Notes: generated from the letters alone by a model not told the origin. A stretch of DNA of 15,189 nt from JAAZXR01 sp040265175 (GCA_040265175.1 JBDQGY010000094.1:1-15189); one strand, 5' to 3'. Positions 1 through 6,680 are shown, numbered from the stretch's first letter. Numbers and translations: made by a program.

Positions 1-43
1 CGCCAATCATCCCCTCGGTACGATCGTCGCGCTGTTTCCCTAG
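1..43 (+). CDS. 3' end of a second, inverted copy of the thioredoxin-like lipoprotein gene (partial)
   Basis: Reading from base 2, the plus strand encodes ANHPLGTIVALFP and a TAG stop at 41-43. These are exactly the last 13 residues of the minus-strand protein that ends at 216. The fragment lies in the left arm of the inverted repeat and is cut by the window edge. If the DNA is real, two identical or nearly identical lipoprotein genes converge here. If the arm is a fold-back artefact, this fragment does not exist in the genome. No independent start, RBS or domain can be seen. Confidence 0.45.
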   Translation, partial: ANHPLGTIVALFP

Positions 44-258
44 CGTTTCCCAACCCTCGCCGAGGCGTGTCGTCGCTCACTTGGGGGCGGGAGCTGGCGC
101 CGCGGGTTTGGCACCGGGCCGGGACGAGATCGGCGGCGCTTGGGTACCACCTTTCGCGGCGCCAGCTCCCGCCCCCAAGTGAGCGACGACACGCCTCGGC
201 GAGGGTTGGGAAACGCTAGGGAAACAGCGCGACGATCGTACCGAGGGGATGATTGGCG
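1..258. repeat. Perfect inverted repeat, 104-bp arms, 50-bp spacer
   Basis: Positions 1-104 are the exact reverse complement of positions 155-258, and 105-154 form a non-palindromic spacer. The left arm begins at the first base of the window, so the repeat may extend further out. The arms contain both coding sequence (the last codons and stop of the thioredoxin-like lipoprotein gene, ending at 216) and about 60 bp downstream of that stop. RNA from either strand could fold into a very long hairpin. Perfect identity across coding and non-coding bases means either a very recent inverted duplication or a fold-back artefact at a contig end. The sequence alone cannot separate these. Confidence 0.97.
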
Positions 259-968
259 TCGTCCCCTTGAAGACCAAGTAGCGCCATGCCCCCGTCCACG
301 CTGTGAATAGTGGGCAGGTATGCGGCCTGCATATAGTTCGCCCACTTTCGATCTTCGTCCATGATGACCTGCACGTGGGGGTGGGGGTACGCCTGCTCCC
401 ACCACTGCGCGTCCTCGAGGGTCACGCCGCCGTTGAACACCTCTCCCTCGCTCACCACCGTCAACCATCGGATCTGTCCAGCGTCGAGCAGCGACTTGAT
501 GTCGGCGCCGTAGGGCTCGAGCGCGCCCGTGCCCCCATTTCCGCTCAAGAAGGCCGCCACGTCGTGGCACGGCGCGCACCATAGGGCGCTGATGTCCATG
601 ACAAAGGGGATTCCTGCCCAGCTACACACGCGAAAGCTCTCACCGTCGGGACCTTGCCCGCCCACGTCGCGGACTCGCTCCCCGATGGCGAGCGGCGTGT
701 TCCCGGGGGTCTCGTCGCAAGGATCCACGGGTGAGTCGCCGTCGCCGTCTCCGTCTCCGCCATCACCAGCACCGTCCTCATCGCCGGATGCCCCTGTCTC
801 CACGTCGCCTCCCGTATCTGCGTCTCCTGCGTCCCCCTGCGACGAGGATTCCGCGGTATCAAACCCCGGATCTTCTCCCCCGCACGCGGGCCCGAACGCG
901 ATCGCTACGACCACACCCCATGGGTGCAGCGCCCCCGCAACCTCTGTCAATCGACCTCGCCTGGACAT
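216..968 (-). CDS. Thioredoxin-like lipoprotein with WCAPC motif
   Basis: This is a 250-residue predicted lipoprotein of the thioredoxin/TlpA-like fold. An Arg-rich start and hydrophobic stretch (about residues 17-26) lead to a lipobox-like FGPAC with the lipidated Cys at 29. A Gly/Asp/Ser/Glu-rich linker (30-80) follows, then the redoxin domain with W130-C131-A-P-C134 and a likely cis-Pro at 219 (YLPT). A further Cys pair, C84 and C115, precedes the CxxC. The family performs thiol-disulfide exchange outside the cytoplasm; the substrate is unknown. The ATG at 968 is chosen because it gives a compact signal peptide. A TTG at 986 would add six residues, and neither start has a strong Shine-Dalgarno. 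The gene lies about 100 bp downstream of a paralogous lipoprotein gene on the same strand, so co-transcription is possible. Its 3' end lies in the long inverted repeat. Confidence 0.85.
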   Translation of the reverse strand: MSRRGRLTEVAGALHPWGVVVAIAFGPACGGEDPGFDTAESSSQGDAGDADTGGDVETGASGDEDGAGDGGDGDGDGDSPVDPCDETPGNTPLAIGERVRDVGGQGPDGESFRVCSWAGIPFVMDISALWCAPCHDVAAFLSGNGGTGALEPYGADIKSLLDAGQIRWLTVVSEGEVFNGGVTLEDAQWWEQAYPHPHVQVIMDEDRKWANYMQAAYLPTIHSVDGGMALLGLQGDDANHPLGTIVALFP

Positions 969-1069
969 ACAGAGAGGATACCCCAAGTCCGGCGGCGCAC
1001 ACGACGACGCCCACCGCGCTCGAGGAGCGGGCAGGCGTCCAATACCCGGAAACGCCGAGGCGTCGACCG

Positions 1070-1804
1070 CTACTGCTGCGCGGCCGCGGAGATTGCGGCG
1101 GTCGTGCCAAAGCTCTGCCAGGTGTACGCAGCGTCAATGAACGCACCGAACGGCACCCCACCTTGGTGGTGATCCGCGAGAAGCAGCCAAAATGGCTCTT
1201 GGGCGTTCTCACCGGGTGTCGTGTCTCCGATCAAGATGATGTCGTCGTTGGGATACGAGGCCTTCCAAGTCTGAAGGAAGTTCGCGTCCACGGGGCCCCA
1301 GTCGGCGGCGGGATCGAGCATCACCTCCACGAACTCAAGCTCATCTGCGGCCACCTTGGCTCGGACGGTGTCCAGGTCTGCCCCGTAGCTGTGGCTGTTT
1401 CCAGCCATGCCGTCGGCCATGTCTTGACAAGGTCCGCACCAGCCGGCGCTCAGCACCAGCAAAATTGGCTTGCCACACGCGGAGGCGACATCGAGGGCAT
1501 CGCCATTGACGTCGATGCCCTCAAAGCTCGCTGCCTTGTCTCCAATCTGCGGCGTCGGACCCGCACCTGCGACCGGCAGGTTCTCGCACCCGGCTGGGAC
1601 GTCGCCGTCGCCGTCTCCATCACCATCACCATCACCATCACCATCACCATCGCCGTCGCCGTCGCCATCGCCGTCTCCGTCTCCGTCTCCATCTCCATCT
1701 CCAGAGTTCCCGGAGGTCGACGTGTCGGAATCGGAGGAGGTATCCGAGTCACCTTCACAGGCGGTCAACGAGAGGACGAGTCCCAGAACAGAAAGCAATG
1801 CCAA
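1070..1804 (-). CDS. Thioredoxin-like lipoprotein with WCGPC motif and (GD)17 linker
   Basis: This is a 244-residue predicted lipoprotein, if the TTG at 1804 is the start. A hydrophobic stretch ends in the lipobox SLTAC with Cys16, followed by an acidic Ser/Thr/Asp tail and 17 uninterrupted Gly-Asp pairs (residues 35-68). The C-terminal half is a thioredoxin-fold domain with W122-C123-G-P-C126 and a likely cis-Pro at 218. Cysteines 73 and 110 form an additional pair placed like C84/C115 in the neighbouring paralog. The long linker would hold the redox domain away from the membrane. The start is uncertain. The codons before the TTG read RKFRSS, a typical positively charged signal-peptide n-region, but no ATG or GTG lies between them and an in-frame TAG at 1832-1834. 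An AGGAAG lies 12 nt upstream of the TTG. The redox partner is unknown. Confidence 0.87.
   Translation of the reverse strand: MALLSVLGLVLSLTACEGDSDTSSDSDTSTSGNSGDGDGDGDGDGDGDGDGDGDGDGDGDGDGDGDGDVPAGCENLPVAGAGPTPQIGDKAASFEGIDVNGDALDVASACGKPILLVLSAGWCGPCQDMADGMAGNSHSYGADLDTVRAKVAADELEFVEVMLDPAADWGPVDANFLQTWKASYPNDDIILIGDTTPGENAQEPFWLLLADHHQGGVPFGAFIDAAYTWQSFGTTAAISAAAQQ
1601..1702. repeat. 102-bp hexanucleotide repeat coding for (Gly-Asp)17
   Basis: There are seventeen contiguous 6-bp units on the plus strand, each gtc or atc followed by gcc, acc or tcc, including five consecutive atcacc units at 1619-1648. On the minus strand every unit reads Gly-Asp. The unit length is a multiple of three, so gain or loss of units changes linker length without a frameshift. 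A shorter version of the same repeat occurs in the adjacent lipoprotein gene around 735-765. Confidence 0.95.
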
Positions 1805-2159
1805 CGAGCTACGAAACTTCCTAGCGGGACGCTACCCGATTTTCACCACGCTCACCACTCACGCTCGCCCAAACACTCGCTCTTCGCGACGCCCTAAGAC
1901 TCCACGTGCGATCATTCGATCGCCTCAGAAATCGCCGAATTCACATGCTTACGCGGAAAAAACGCGCTATTCGCCGTGGGAACGACATCTTCTCTTCATG
2001 TGTGAATTCCCCGGTCCACAAGGCCTGATGACGTATTCTCGCGAGACCACCCATCCCCCCGCACCGCCGACCACCCCCGATATCCCGGCTTCCTGATGAT
2101 GCCAAAGCCGGGTCTCCGTAGTGGGAACTCGAACTCGGTGCCCGTATAGTCTCTGTCTG
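1805..2159. other. Intergenic region between divergent genes
   Basis: This 355-bp stretch separates the minus-strand thioredoxin-like lipoprotein from the plus-strand dioxygenase-rhodanese gene and should hold both promoters. It contains an inverted pair of 9-bp words, gaattcaca at 1937-1945 and tgtgaattc at 2001-2009, 55 bp apart. It also contains a short AT-rich run near 1957-1963 and the candidate promoter described at 2122-2150. The overlapping open frames here look like noise. No RNA gene was recognised. Confidence 0.6.
2122..2150 (+). promoter_or_regulatory. Candidate promoter of the dioxygenase-rhodanese gene
   Basis: A TATAGT box at 2145-2150 lies 17 bp after a weak -35-like tgggaa (2122-2127). 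Transcription would begin around 2157, almost at the ATG (2160). No Shine-Dalgarno precedes that ATG, so the mRNA may be leaderless or nearly so. A tandem gaactc repeat lies at 2125-2136 in the spacer. This is inferred from consensus matching only. Confidence 0.35.
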
Positions 2160-3230
2160 ATGCTTCGAGACGACGCCCTCATCTTCCGCCAGCTCTTTGA
2201 CCGCACCTCGTGCACGTACACCTACGTACTCGGATGCACGAAGACTCAAGATGCGGTGCTGATCGACCCCGTCTTCGCCCATCATCAGCGAGACATGGCC
2301 CTGCTTCGCGAGCTAGGCCTCACGCTCGTGACCGTACTCGATACCCACGTGCACGCCGATCACATCACCGGCGCCTGGTTGGCGCGAGAAGCCACGGGTT
2401 GTCGCATTGGCCTGGCGAAAGTCGCCGAGGGAGCGTTGGTCGATCTTCAGCTCAGCGACGGCGATGTCATCTCCTACGGAGAGCAGCGACTCCACGTGCG
2501 CGCGACACCTGGCCACACGAACGGCTGCCTCTCCTTCGTCGACGAAAAGGCTCGATTCGTCTTCACCGGAGACGCGTTGATGATTCGCGGAACGGGACGC
2601 ACCGATTTCCAAGAAGGTAGCCCGGCGGGACTTTATGAGTCGATCCAAACCCAACTTTTCTCGTTGTCCGAGGACTGCGTAGTGTTCCCCGGCCACGACT
2701 ATGTCGGTCGAGCGACCTCTACCATCGCAGAGGAGCGGGCCTTCAATCCTCGGATCGGTGGTGGTGCCAGCGCGACAGACTTCGTCGGCCATCTCGAAAA
2801 TCTAGACCTGCCGCATCCCAAACACATCGACGCGGCGGTGCCGGCCAATCTTCAGTCTGGACGTCCGCCTGACGGCGTCTACCCCACCCTCGGAGCGTGG
2901 GCGCCGCTGACGATCACCTACGCGGGGATCCCCGAGATCACGTCCGAGTGGGTGGCGGCCAATCGACACCGCGTACACGTGGTGGACGTACGGGAGTCCG
3001 ATGAGCTCACCGGGGAGCTCGGAGCGCTCGACGACGTTATCCATGTCCCACTCGATCAGTTCAGGGATAGGGTGGAGACTCTCCCGAACGACCGCCCCGT
3101 GGTTATCGTCTGTCGCTCCGGGCGCCGATCAGGCCTCGCGGTCAAGGTCCTGCAATCCACTCGAGGGATGGAGGTCGCGAACCTACACGGCGGCATGCTC
3201 GCGTGGCGACAGATGAGCGCTCGTCGCTGA
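2160..3230 (+). CDS. ETHE1-like persulfide dioxygenase fused to a rhodanese domain
   Basis: This 356-residue protein has two domains. The first (about 1-245) is a metallo-beta-lactamase fold with T62-HVHADH, followed by PGH119, TGD138 and PGH179. The GRTDFQ signature (145-150) marks the ETHE1 group, in which an iron bound by H63, H119 and D138 equivalents oxidises glutathione persulfide to sulfite. The second domain (about 255-356) is a rhodanese with D276VRE and the active loop C318-RSGRRS, a persulfide-carrying cysteine. Such fusions are known in bacteria and couple sulfane-sulfur transfer with its oxidation. No signal peptide is seen, so the protein should be cytoplasmic. ATG 2160 is preferred to the upstream GTG at 2121 because the domain begins there. 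It is transcribed away from two thioredoxin-like lipoproteins; a shared role in thiol or sulfur chemistry is only a guess. Confidence 0.93.
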   Translation: MLRDDALIFRQLFDRTSCTYTYVLGCTKTQDAVLIDPVFAHHQRDMALLRELGLTLVTVLDTHVHADHITGAWLAREATGCRIGLAKVAEGALVDLQLSDGDVISYGEQRLHVRATPGHTNGCLSFVDEKARFVFTGDALMIRGTGRTDFQEGSPAGLYESIQTQLFSLSEDCVVFPGHDYVGRATSTIAEERAFNPRIGGGASATDFVGHLENLDLPHPKHIDAAVPANLQSGRPPDGVYPTLGAWAPLTITYAGIPEITSEWVAANRHRVHVVDVRESDELTGELGALDDVIHVPLDQFRDRVETLPNDRPVVIVCRSGRRSGLAVKVLQSTRGMEVANLHGGMLAWRQMSARR

Positions 3231-3231
3231 G

Positions 3232-3284
3232 CGTAGCGTTCGGTTTCCAGATCGTTCGCGTAGGCGACCCGCGTGGGCGCTACG
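3232..3284. terminator. Weak inverted repeat between convergent genes
   Basis: The word cgtagcg at 3232-3238 is mirrored by cgctacg at 3278-3284. The 49 bp between the dioxygenase-rhodanese stop and the prepilin stop is the only place where these convergent genes could terminate. There is no T-tract and the loop is long, so a terminator role is a guess from position. Confidence 0.2.
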
Positions 3285-3930
3285 AGCCGTCGTTGTGAAT
3301 GAACAAACCGAGGGCACCCGCACACCCATTAAACTCGCAAGACATGGACCGCTCGAAGGTCGACCACGCCCCGTCTCCGTCGAGATCTCCAAACGCCTGC
3401 GCGGTCGCTTGACACGTCCCGTACCCCGAAAGATCGTTGGCGTACGTGAAGTTGTAGTGAAAATAGTGACCTTGTGTCTGGAAGAACGAGAGCCCGTTCC
3501 AAACGTCCGTGTCCCATTCGTTGAGGGCATAAGAGCCTCCCCCGTTGCCATTGGGAATACACCGACCATTTGGACCCTCCGCACACACCGCGCTAACCGG
3601 TGTCTTGGGTGCATCTCCAGCGGTCACGGCGTTCGAGTTGTGAGGACACGTGTTGGCCTCTGTCCCTGCCGGCGCAGACGACCCTCCAATGAGTCCAATA
3701 GCGCCACGCTGGGCAGACTCCGATTGGTAAAAGCCCACCGCAGCGTCGTACATCTTGGCGATTGAAGCGCGCGCCTCAGAGCTCTTTGATTTACGAATAA
3801 ACTTGGTCAGCGCAGGAATCGCGATCGCCGCGAGAATGCCGATGATCGCCACGACGATCATCAACTCGATCAGCGTAAAGCCCTTTGAGCGTCGAACCTC
3901 GCGAGAGTCAGATTCGTAAATAAATTTCAT
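3280..3930 (-). CDS. Type IV prepilin-like protein (N-terminal methylation motif) with EF-hand-like loop
   Basis: This 216-residue protein is a class III prepilin. A 17-residue charged leader ends in SKG, cleavage is predicted before F18, the +5 Glu is E22, and the hydrophobic helix runs to about residue 41. It would be processed by a PilD-type peptidase and assembled into a type IV pilus or type II secretion pseudopilus. The globular part has six cysteines (95, 116, 124, 173, 198, 203), suggesting disulfides. Residues 182-193 (DLDGDGAWSTFE) match the 12-residue EF-hand loop, with acidic residues at positions 1, 3, 5 and 12, so calcium binding is likely. ATG 3930 is chosen because an AGAGG lies 8 nt upstream and the leader fits; an in-frame start at 4014 would add an unlikely 28 residues. 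No other pilus gene is nearby, so the system it serves cannot be named. Confidence 0.93.
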   Translation of the reverse strand: MKFIYESDSREVRRSKGFTLIELMIVVAIIGILAAIAIPALTKFIRKSKSSEARASIAKMYDAAVGFYQSESAQRGAIGLIGGSSAPAGTEANTCPHNSNAVTAGDAPKTPVSAVCAEGPNGRCIPNGNGGGSYALNEWDTDVWNGLSFFQTQGHYFHYNFTYANDLSGYGTCQATAQAFGDLDGDGAWSTFERSMSCEFNGCAGALGLFIHNDGS

Positions 3931-4069
3931 AGTGAATGCCTCTACACAATTGCCACGATTGGCTAACGGCCGGATAGTCCCACATTCGGCACCTACATAA
4001 CAAGATCCAGTCAACAGCGCTGATGCTCGAACCTAGAGACGGGTTCGAGATCAGATCCGCGTTATCTCA

Positions 4070-4090
4070 AACTGAGACGATGCCTCAGTT
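4070..4090. repeat. Short dyad, aactgag-N7-ctcagtt
   Basis: Perfect 7-bp arms (4070-4076 and 4084-4090) surround a 7-nt loop, in the 249 bp between the prepilin start (3930) and the end of the upstream lipoprotein gene (4180). It could end transcription of the lipoprotein gene or bind a regulator of the prepilin gene. There is no T-tract on either side. Otherwise no gene or clear promoter was seen between 3931 and 4179. Confidence 0.4.
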
Positions 4091-4179
4091 CGGTAACGGT
4101 GCCCGCGATCTAACTTCGCACATAGCAGGTGTCGTCAGGCTCATGTCTTCTTATGGCGACGAACAAACCATCCGCGGTC

Positions 4180-4803
4180 TTATTTCGGCGAACGTAGACG
4201 TTTGGACTTATCGTCCTTCGGCGCGGGAGTTCGCTTAGGCGCCGGCTTTGCGACCGATTTGCCGCTGTTTCCAGGCGACGGTTTCGGGCGGATTTCTTCT
4301 TTCTTCGCGGGCGATGCCGTGGCCTTACGCTGCGGTGCCTCCCCAACTCTTGTCTCCTCGCACTTTGGCAGATCGTGGCCCCTCGCCTCGCCCCTCGCCT
4401 TGTCCTTGTCGTGGCCCTTCGCCTTGCCAGGAATGCAATCCGGTCCCTTGCCCGCCTCCGGGGCGGGATCGATCGGCTGGCGGCCGCCACGGCCTTCACC
4501 CTTGTCCTCGGCCTCTGCGCGCGGCCCTCGCTGGGGCTCGCGCGAGGAGGAGTCACCATCTCCCTCGGCGTCGTTGGAACCAGCGCCGCTGTCGCCGCCG
4601 TTGGAATCGCTGGACCCGCTGTTCGCAGCACCCTCACCCGAGCGCGCCTTTGGATCCTTTCGTGACTTCCCTTTGCTAGAAGATCCGCTCGTTGCCGAGC
4701 TGCTCGGCGACGTAGTCGCGGAACCAGAGACTTGAATGGTGCAGGCGGAAGCCGCGGTCACACCAAGGAGCAGGATAATATTTCGAAGCGCACGTTGAGC
4801 CAT
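4180..4803 (-). CDS. Low-complexity Ser/Gly/Lys-rich lipoprotein, function unknown
   Basis: This is a 207-residue predicted lipoprotein. A short n-region (MAQRALR), a hydrophobic core and the lipobox ASAC put the lipidated cysteine at 21. The rest has no recognisable fold. It runs from a Ser/Thr-rich part (24-45) through a Gly/Ser/Asp-rich part (46-87) and an Arg/Glu/Gly part to a strongly basic Lys/Pro/Ala C-terminus (about 155-207). Only two further cysteines are present, in GPDCIPGK and LPKCEE. The composition suggests a disordered, positively charged envelope protein that could bind polyanions such as peptidoglycan, LPS or polysaccharide; that is inference. ATG 4803 has AAGG 6 nt upstream. 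Third-position G/C preference and the clean signal peptide support coding, although the antisense strand is also open. I do not recognise the family. Confidence 0.75.
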   Translation of the reverse strand: MAQRALRNIILLLGVTAASACTIQVSGSATTSPSSSATSGSSSKGKSRKDPKARSGEGAANSGSSDSNGGDSGAGSNDAEGDGDSSSREPQRGPRAEAEDKGEGRGGRQPIDPAPEAGKGPDCIPGKAKGHDKDKARGEARGHDLPKCEETRVGEAPQRKATASPAKKEEIRPKPSPGNSGKSVAKPAPKRTPAPKDDKSKRLRSPK

Positions 4804-4837
4804 AGCGAACCTTTGACGGACGTCCGGAGGATAGATT

Positions 4838-4864
4838 CAATTCAGCCTGGCCAACACTGAATTG
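4838..4864. repeat. Dyad caattcag-N11-ctgaattg upstream of the basic lipoprotein gene
   Basis: Perfect 8-bp arms at 4838-4845 and 4857-4864 lie in the 136 bp between purU (ends 4940) and the lipoprotein start (4803), both on the minus strand. A second small dyad, gttgag (4864-4869) with ctcaac (4879-4884), shares a base with it. The position fits an operator or a purU terminator. No T-run follows on the minus strand, which favours the first. Confidence 0.45.
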
Positions 4865-4939
4865 TTGAGTCACGATCCCTCAACGCGGGAGTAACGCAAT
4901 CTTGGGGCAAGGAGCCTCACAGCCCTCGGTAAACGGCCC

Positions 4940-5791
4940 TCAGAGCACGACCGTGCGGTTGCCGGTCACGAACACGCGGCCCTGCGCCACCAGGCTGATG
5001 GCGCGCGCGAGCACGATCTTCTCCACATCCCGACCTCCGAGCGCCATCTCCTTCGCGCTCCAGTCTTGCCCCACCGGGATCACATCTTGGGTCACGATCG
5101 GTCCCTCGTCGAGGTCGTCGGTCACAAAATGAGCGGTGGCGCCGATGATCTTCACCCCGCGCGCGAAGGCCTGCGCGTACGGCCGCGCGCCCACAAACGC
5201 GGGCAAGAAGCTGTGGTGAATGTTGAGCATCCGCTCCGGATAGCGCGCCACAAACTCCGGCGAGAGCACGCGCATATACTTGGCGAGCACCACAAGATCG
5301 GGCGCGTATCCGTCGACGATCTTGCCCATCTCTCGCTCGTGCTCTTGTCGTGACACTCCCTGATGGGAGACGTGATGAAAGGGGAGATCAAAGCGCTCGA
5401 CGAGACCTCGCAGATCGTCATGATTCCCCACGACGCCCGCGATGTCGATAGGCACCGCGCCCTCAAACCATCGCACAAGCAGGTCACCGAGACAGTGGGC
5501 TTCTCGCGTCACCATGATCACGACTCGCAGGGGCCGGGGCACCGAACAGGTCACCACCGCCCCCGCAGGAAGCGCCTCGCGGACGAGGGCCTCGAAGCTT
5601 GGCATCTCGCCCTCTCCCTCGACGACCGTCCGCATACAAAATTCACCACGCTCACGATCCACGTGCTCCGCGTTGGAGACGATGTTGAACCCGGCGCGCA
5701 TACACGCCCCCGTCACCGTCGCGATCAGTCCAGGCGCGTCCAGACACTGGGTTCTCAAAACAGCTCGCGACACGCCCACGATGTAACGCAT
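4940..5791 (-). CDS. purU: Formyltetrahydrofolate deformylase
   Basis: This 283-residue enzyme hydrolyses 10-formyltetrahydrofolate to formate and tetrahydrofolate, balancing one-carbon pools and supplying formate for purine synthesis. The N-terminal 80 residues form an ACT domain (CLDAPGLIATVTG, residues 17-28). The C-terminal half is a formyltransferase-type Rossmann domain with VVLAKYMRVLSPEF (167-180), the catalytic-region N190-I-H192-H-SFLPAF, and GATAHFVT...LD228-EGPI. N190, H192 and D228 match the Asn-His-Asp triad of PurN/PurU enzymes. The length equals that of typical PurU (about 280). ATG 5791 is chosen because the ACT domain begins directly; the frame is open back to 5983, but that extension is not family-like and would run into the divergent gene. 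The RBS is weak. It stands alone, and the divergent neighbour starts 79 bp away. Confidence 0.95.
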   Translation of the reverse strand: MRYIVGVSRAVLRTQCLDAPGLIATVTGACMRAGFNIVSNAEHVDRERGEFCMRTVVEGEGEMPSFEALVREALPAGAVVTCSVPRPLRVVIMVTREAHCLGDLLVRWFEGAVPIDIAGVVGNHDDLRGLVERFDLPFHHVSHQGVSRQEHEREMGKIVDGYAPDLVVLAKYMRVLSPEFVARYPERMLNIHHSFLPAFVGARPYAQAFARGVKIIGATAHFVTDDLDEGPIVTQDVIPVGQDWSAKEMALGGRDVEKIVLARAISLVAQGRVFVTGNRTVVL

Positions 5792-5870
5792 CAACCGTAA
5801 AATAGGAAGCACCCAGAAGACGACGGAATAGGAACTCGGGGTCGACGGTAGCCTCCTGTACACTCCTGCG

Positions 5871-6260
5871 GTGGACAAGGAATCACGGCTACAACTTGGC
5901 CGAGCCCTGACCTGGATCGGCAGAAACATTGAACTGATCATCAAGATCATCGTCGCCGCCTTCGGAGCGACCTTTGTGATCATTCACGGACGGGGAGGTC
6001 GCACGATCAAGGATCTGCCGCTGAGGAGTGGTCAAAACGACTCGGTCGCGTGGAATACCGGTGAACGCGTCCGGGATTCAGACAACCCCACAACGCACGA
6101 GACGAACATGGTCCTCACGACGCTCGATAACCTCCACGCAGAGCTCCAGCGTATGCACAAAGCCACGAGCGTGGAGTCCCTGCCGGATCGCCTCGGAACC
6201 GCATTCTCCGAAGACGCGCTCGCGCCACCGTCTCTCGCCTGCGCCTGCGCTTGCGCATGA
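5871..6260 (+). CDS. Small single-helix membrane protein, unknown
   Basis: This 129-residue hypothetical protein starts with GTG. One hydrophobic segment (about residues 20-38, IELIIKIIVAAFGATFVII) follows a basic N-terminus. The remainder is polar and ends in a Cys-Ala run (ACACACA). No catalytic motif is visible. Third codon positions are clearly G/C rich, which supports real coding. No Shine-Dalgarno is seen. A TACACT 6 nt before the GTG could act as a -10 for a leaderless message, but no good -35 accompanies it. It ends 24 bp before the zinc-finger gene, so the two may be co-transcribed. It is divergent from purU. Confidence 0.5.
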   Translation: MDKESRLQLGRALTWIGRNIELIIKIIVAAFGATFVIIHGRGGRTIKDLPLRSGQNDSVAWNTGERVRDSDNPTTHETNMVLTTLDNLHAELQRMHKATSVESLPDRLGTAFSEDALAPPSLACACACA

Positions 6261-6284
6261 CCTAATATTTGGCAAGATCCGACG

Positions 6285-6680
6285 ATGGCGTCCCGCGACC
6301 CCGCAGAGATCCTCGCGCTCCTCGAGGCCCAAAAACGCGCGCTCATGGAGCAGGGCGACGAGGACCTCCGCCCCTCGCACGGCGCCGATTCCATCGAAAA
6401 AGTCGACGACGACGCCGCGCCCTTGTCGGAGATGACCCAAGTGATCGCGAGCCGCCGCAACAAAGAGCGCACCGCGAAACTGCAGGCCATTGAGCGGGCC
6501 ATGGTGCGCGTTCGAGAAGACCCTGAGATGTACGGCCACTGCGTCACCTGCGAAGAGCCCATCGCCCCGCGCAGGCTTGAGGTCGTGCCGTGGGCGGACC
6601 GATGCCTCGCCTGCCAAGAGGGCGGCGAGGAGGACGGCGCGCGGCGCGGATCCCGACGACATCTCCGGGATTTTGACTGA
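6285..6680 (+). CDS. TraR/DksA-type zinc-finger protein
   Basis: This 131-residue cytoplasmic protein has an Ala/Glu/Arg-rich N-terminal part (7-80) likely to form the helical coiled coil of the DksA family. It is followed by a C4 zinc finger: C86-VT-C89, then 17 residues, then C107-LA-C110. Family members insert their coiled coil into the RNA polymerase secondary channel and modulate transcription, often with ppGpp. The DxxDxA tip typical of DksA is not obvious here; the tip may be the acidic stretch around 40-50 (VDDDAAPLSE). It therefore may not act as a true DksA. The C-terminus is Arg-rich. No strong Shine-Dalgarno precedes the ATG. It lies in a plus-strand run with a small membrane protein upstream and a stress-like membrane protein downstream. 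Confidence 0.85.
   Translation: MASRDPAEILALLEAQKRALMEQGDEDLRPSHGADSIEKVDDDAAPLSEMTQVIASRRNKERTAKLQAIERAMVRVREDPEMYGHCVTCEEPIAPRRLEVVPWADRCLACQEGGEEDGARRGSRRHLRDFD

Noticed and set aside
40..582. Open frames through the inverted repeat and its spacer
   Set aside because: They arise from the GC-rich palindrome and from antisense of the lipoprotein gene. No start signal or conserved motif supports them.
731..1897. 388-codon plus-strand frame
   Set aside because: It overlaps two well-supported minus-strand lipoprotein genes and has Arg/His-rich, non-family sequence typical of antisense frames in GC-rich DNA.
1470..2096. Plus-strand frame with a long Ser-Pro repeat
   Set aside because: It is the antisense reading of the Gly-Asp hexamer repeat. 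The minus-strand frame has a lipobox and a thioredoxin domain, and this frame has no domain.
3931..4014. Sigma-54 promoter for the prepilin gene
   Set aside because: A TGGCA-like and a GC-containing element exist on the minus strand, but the GG to GC distance is 13, not 10 bases.
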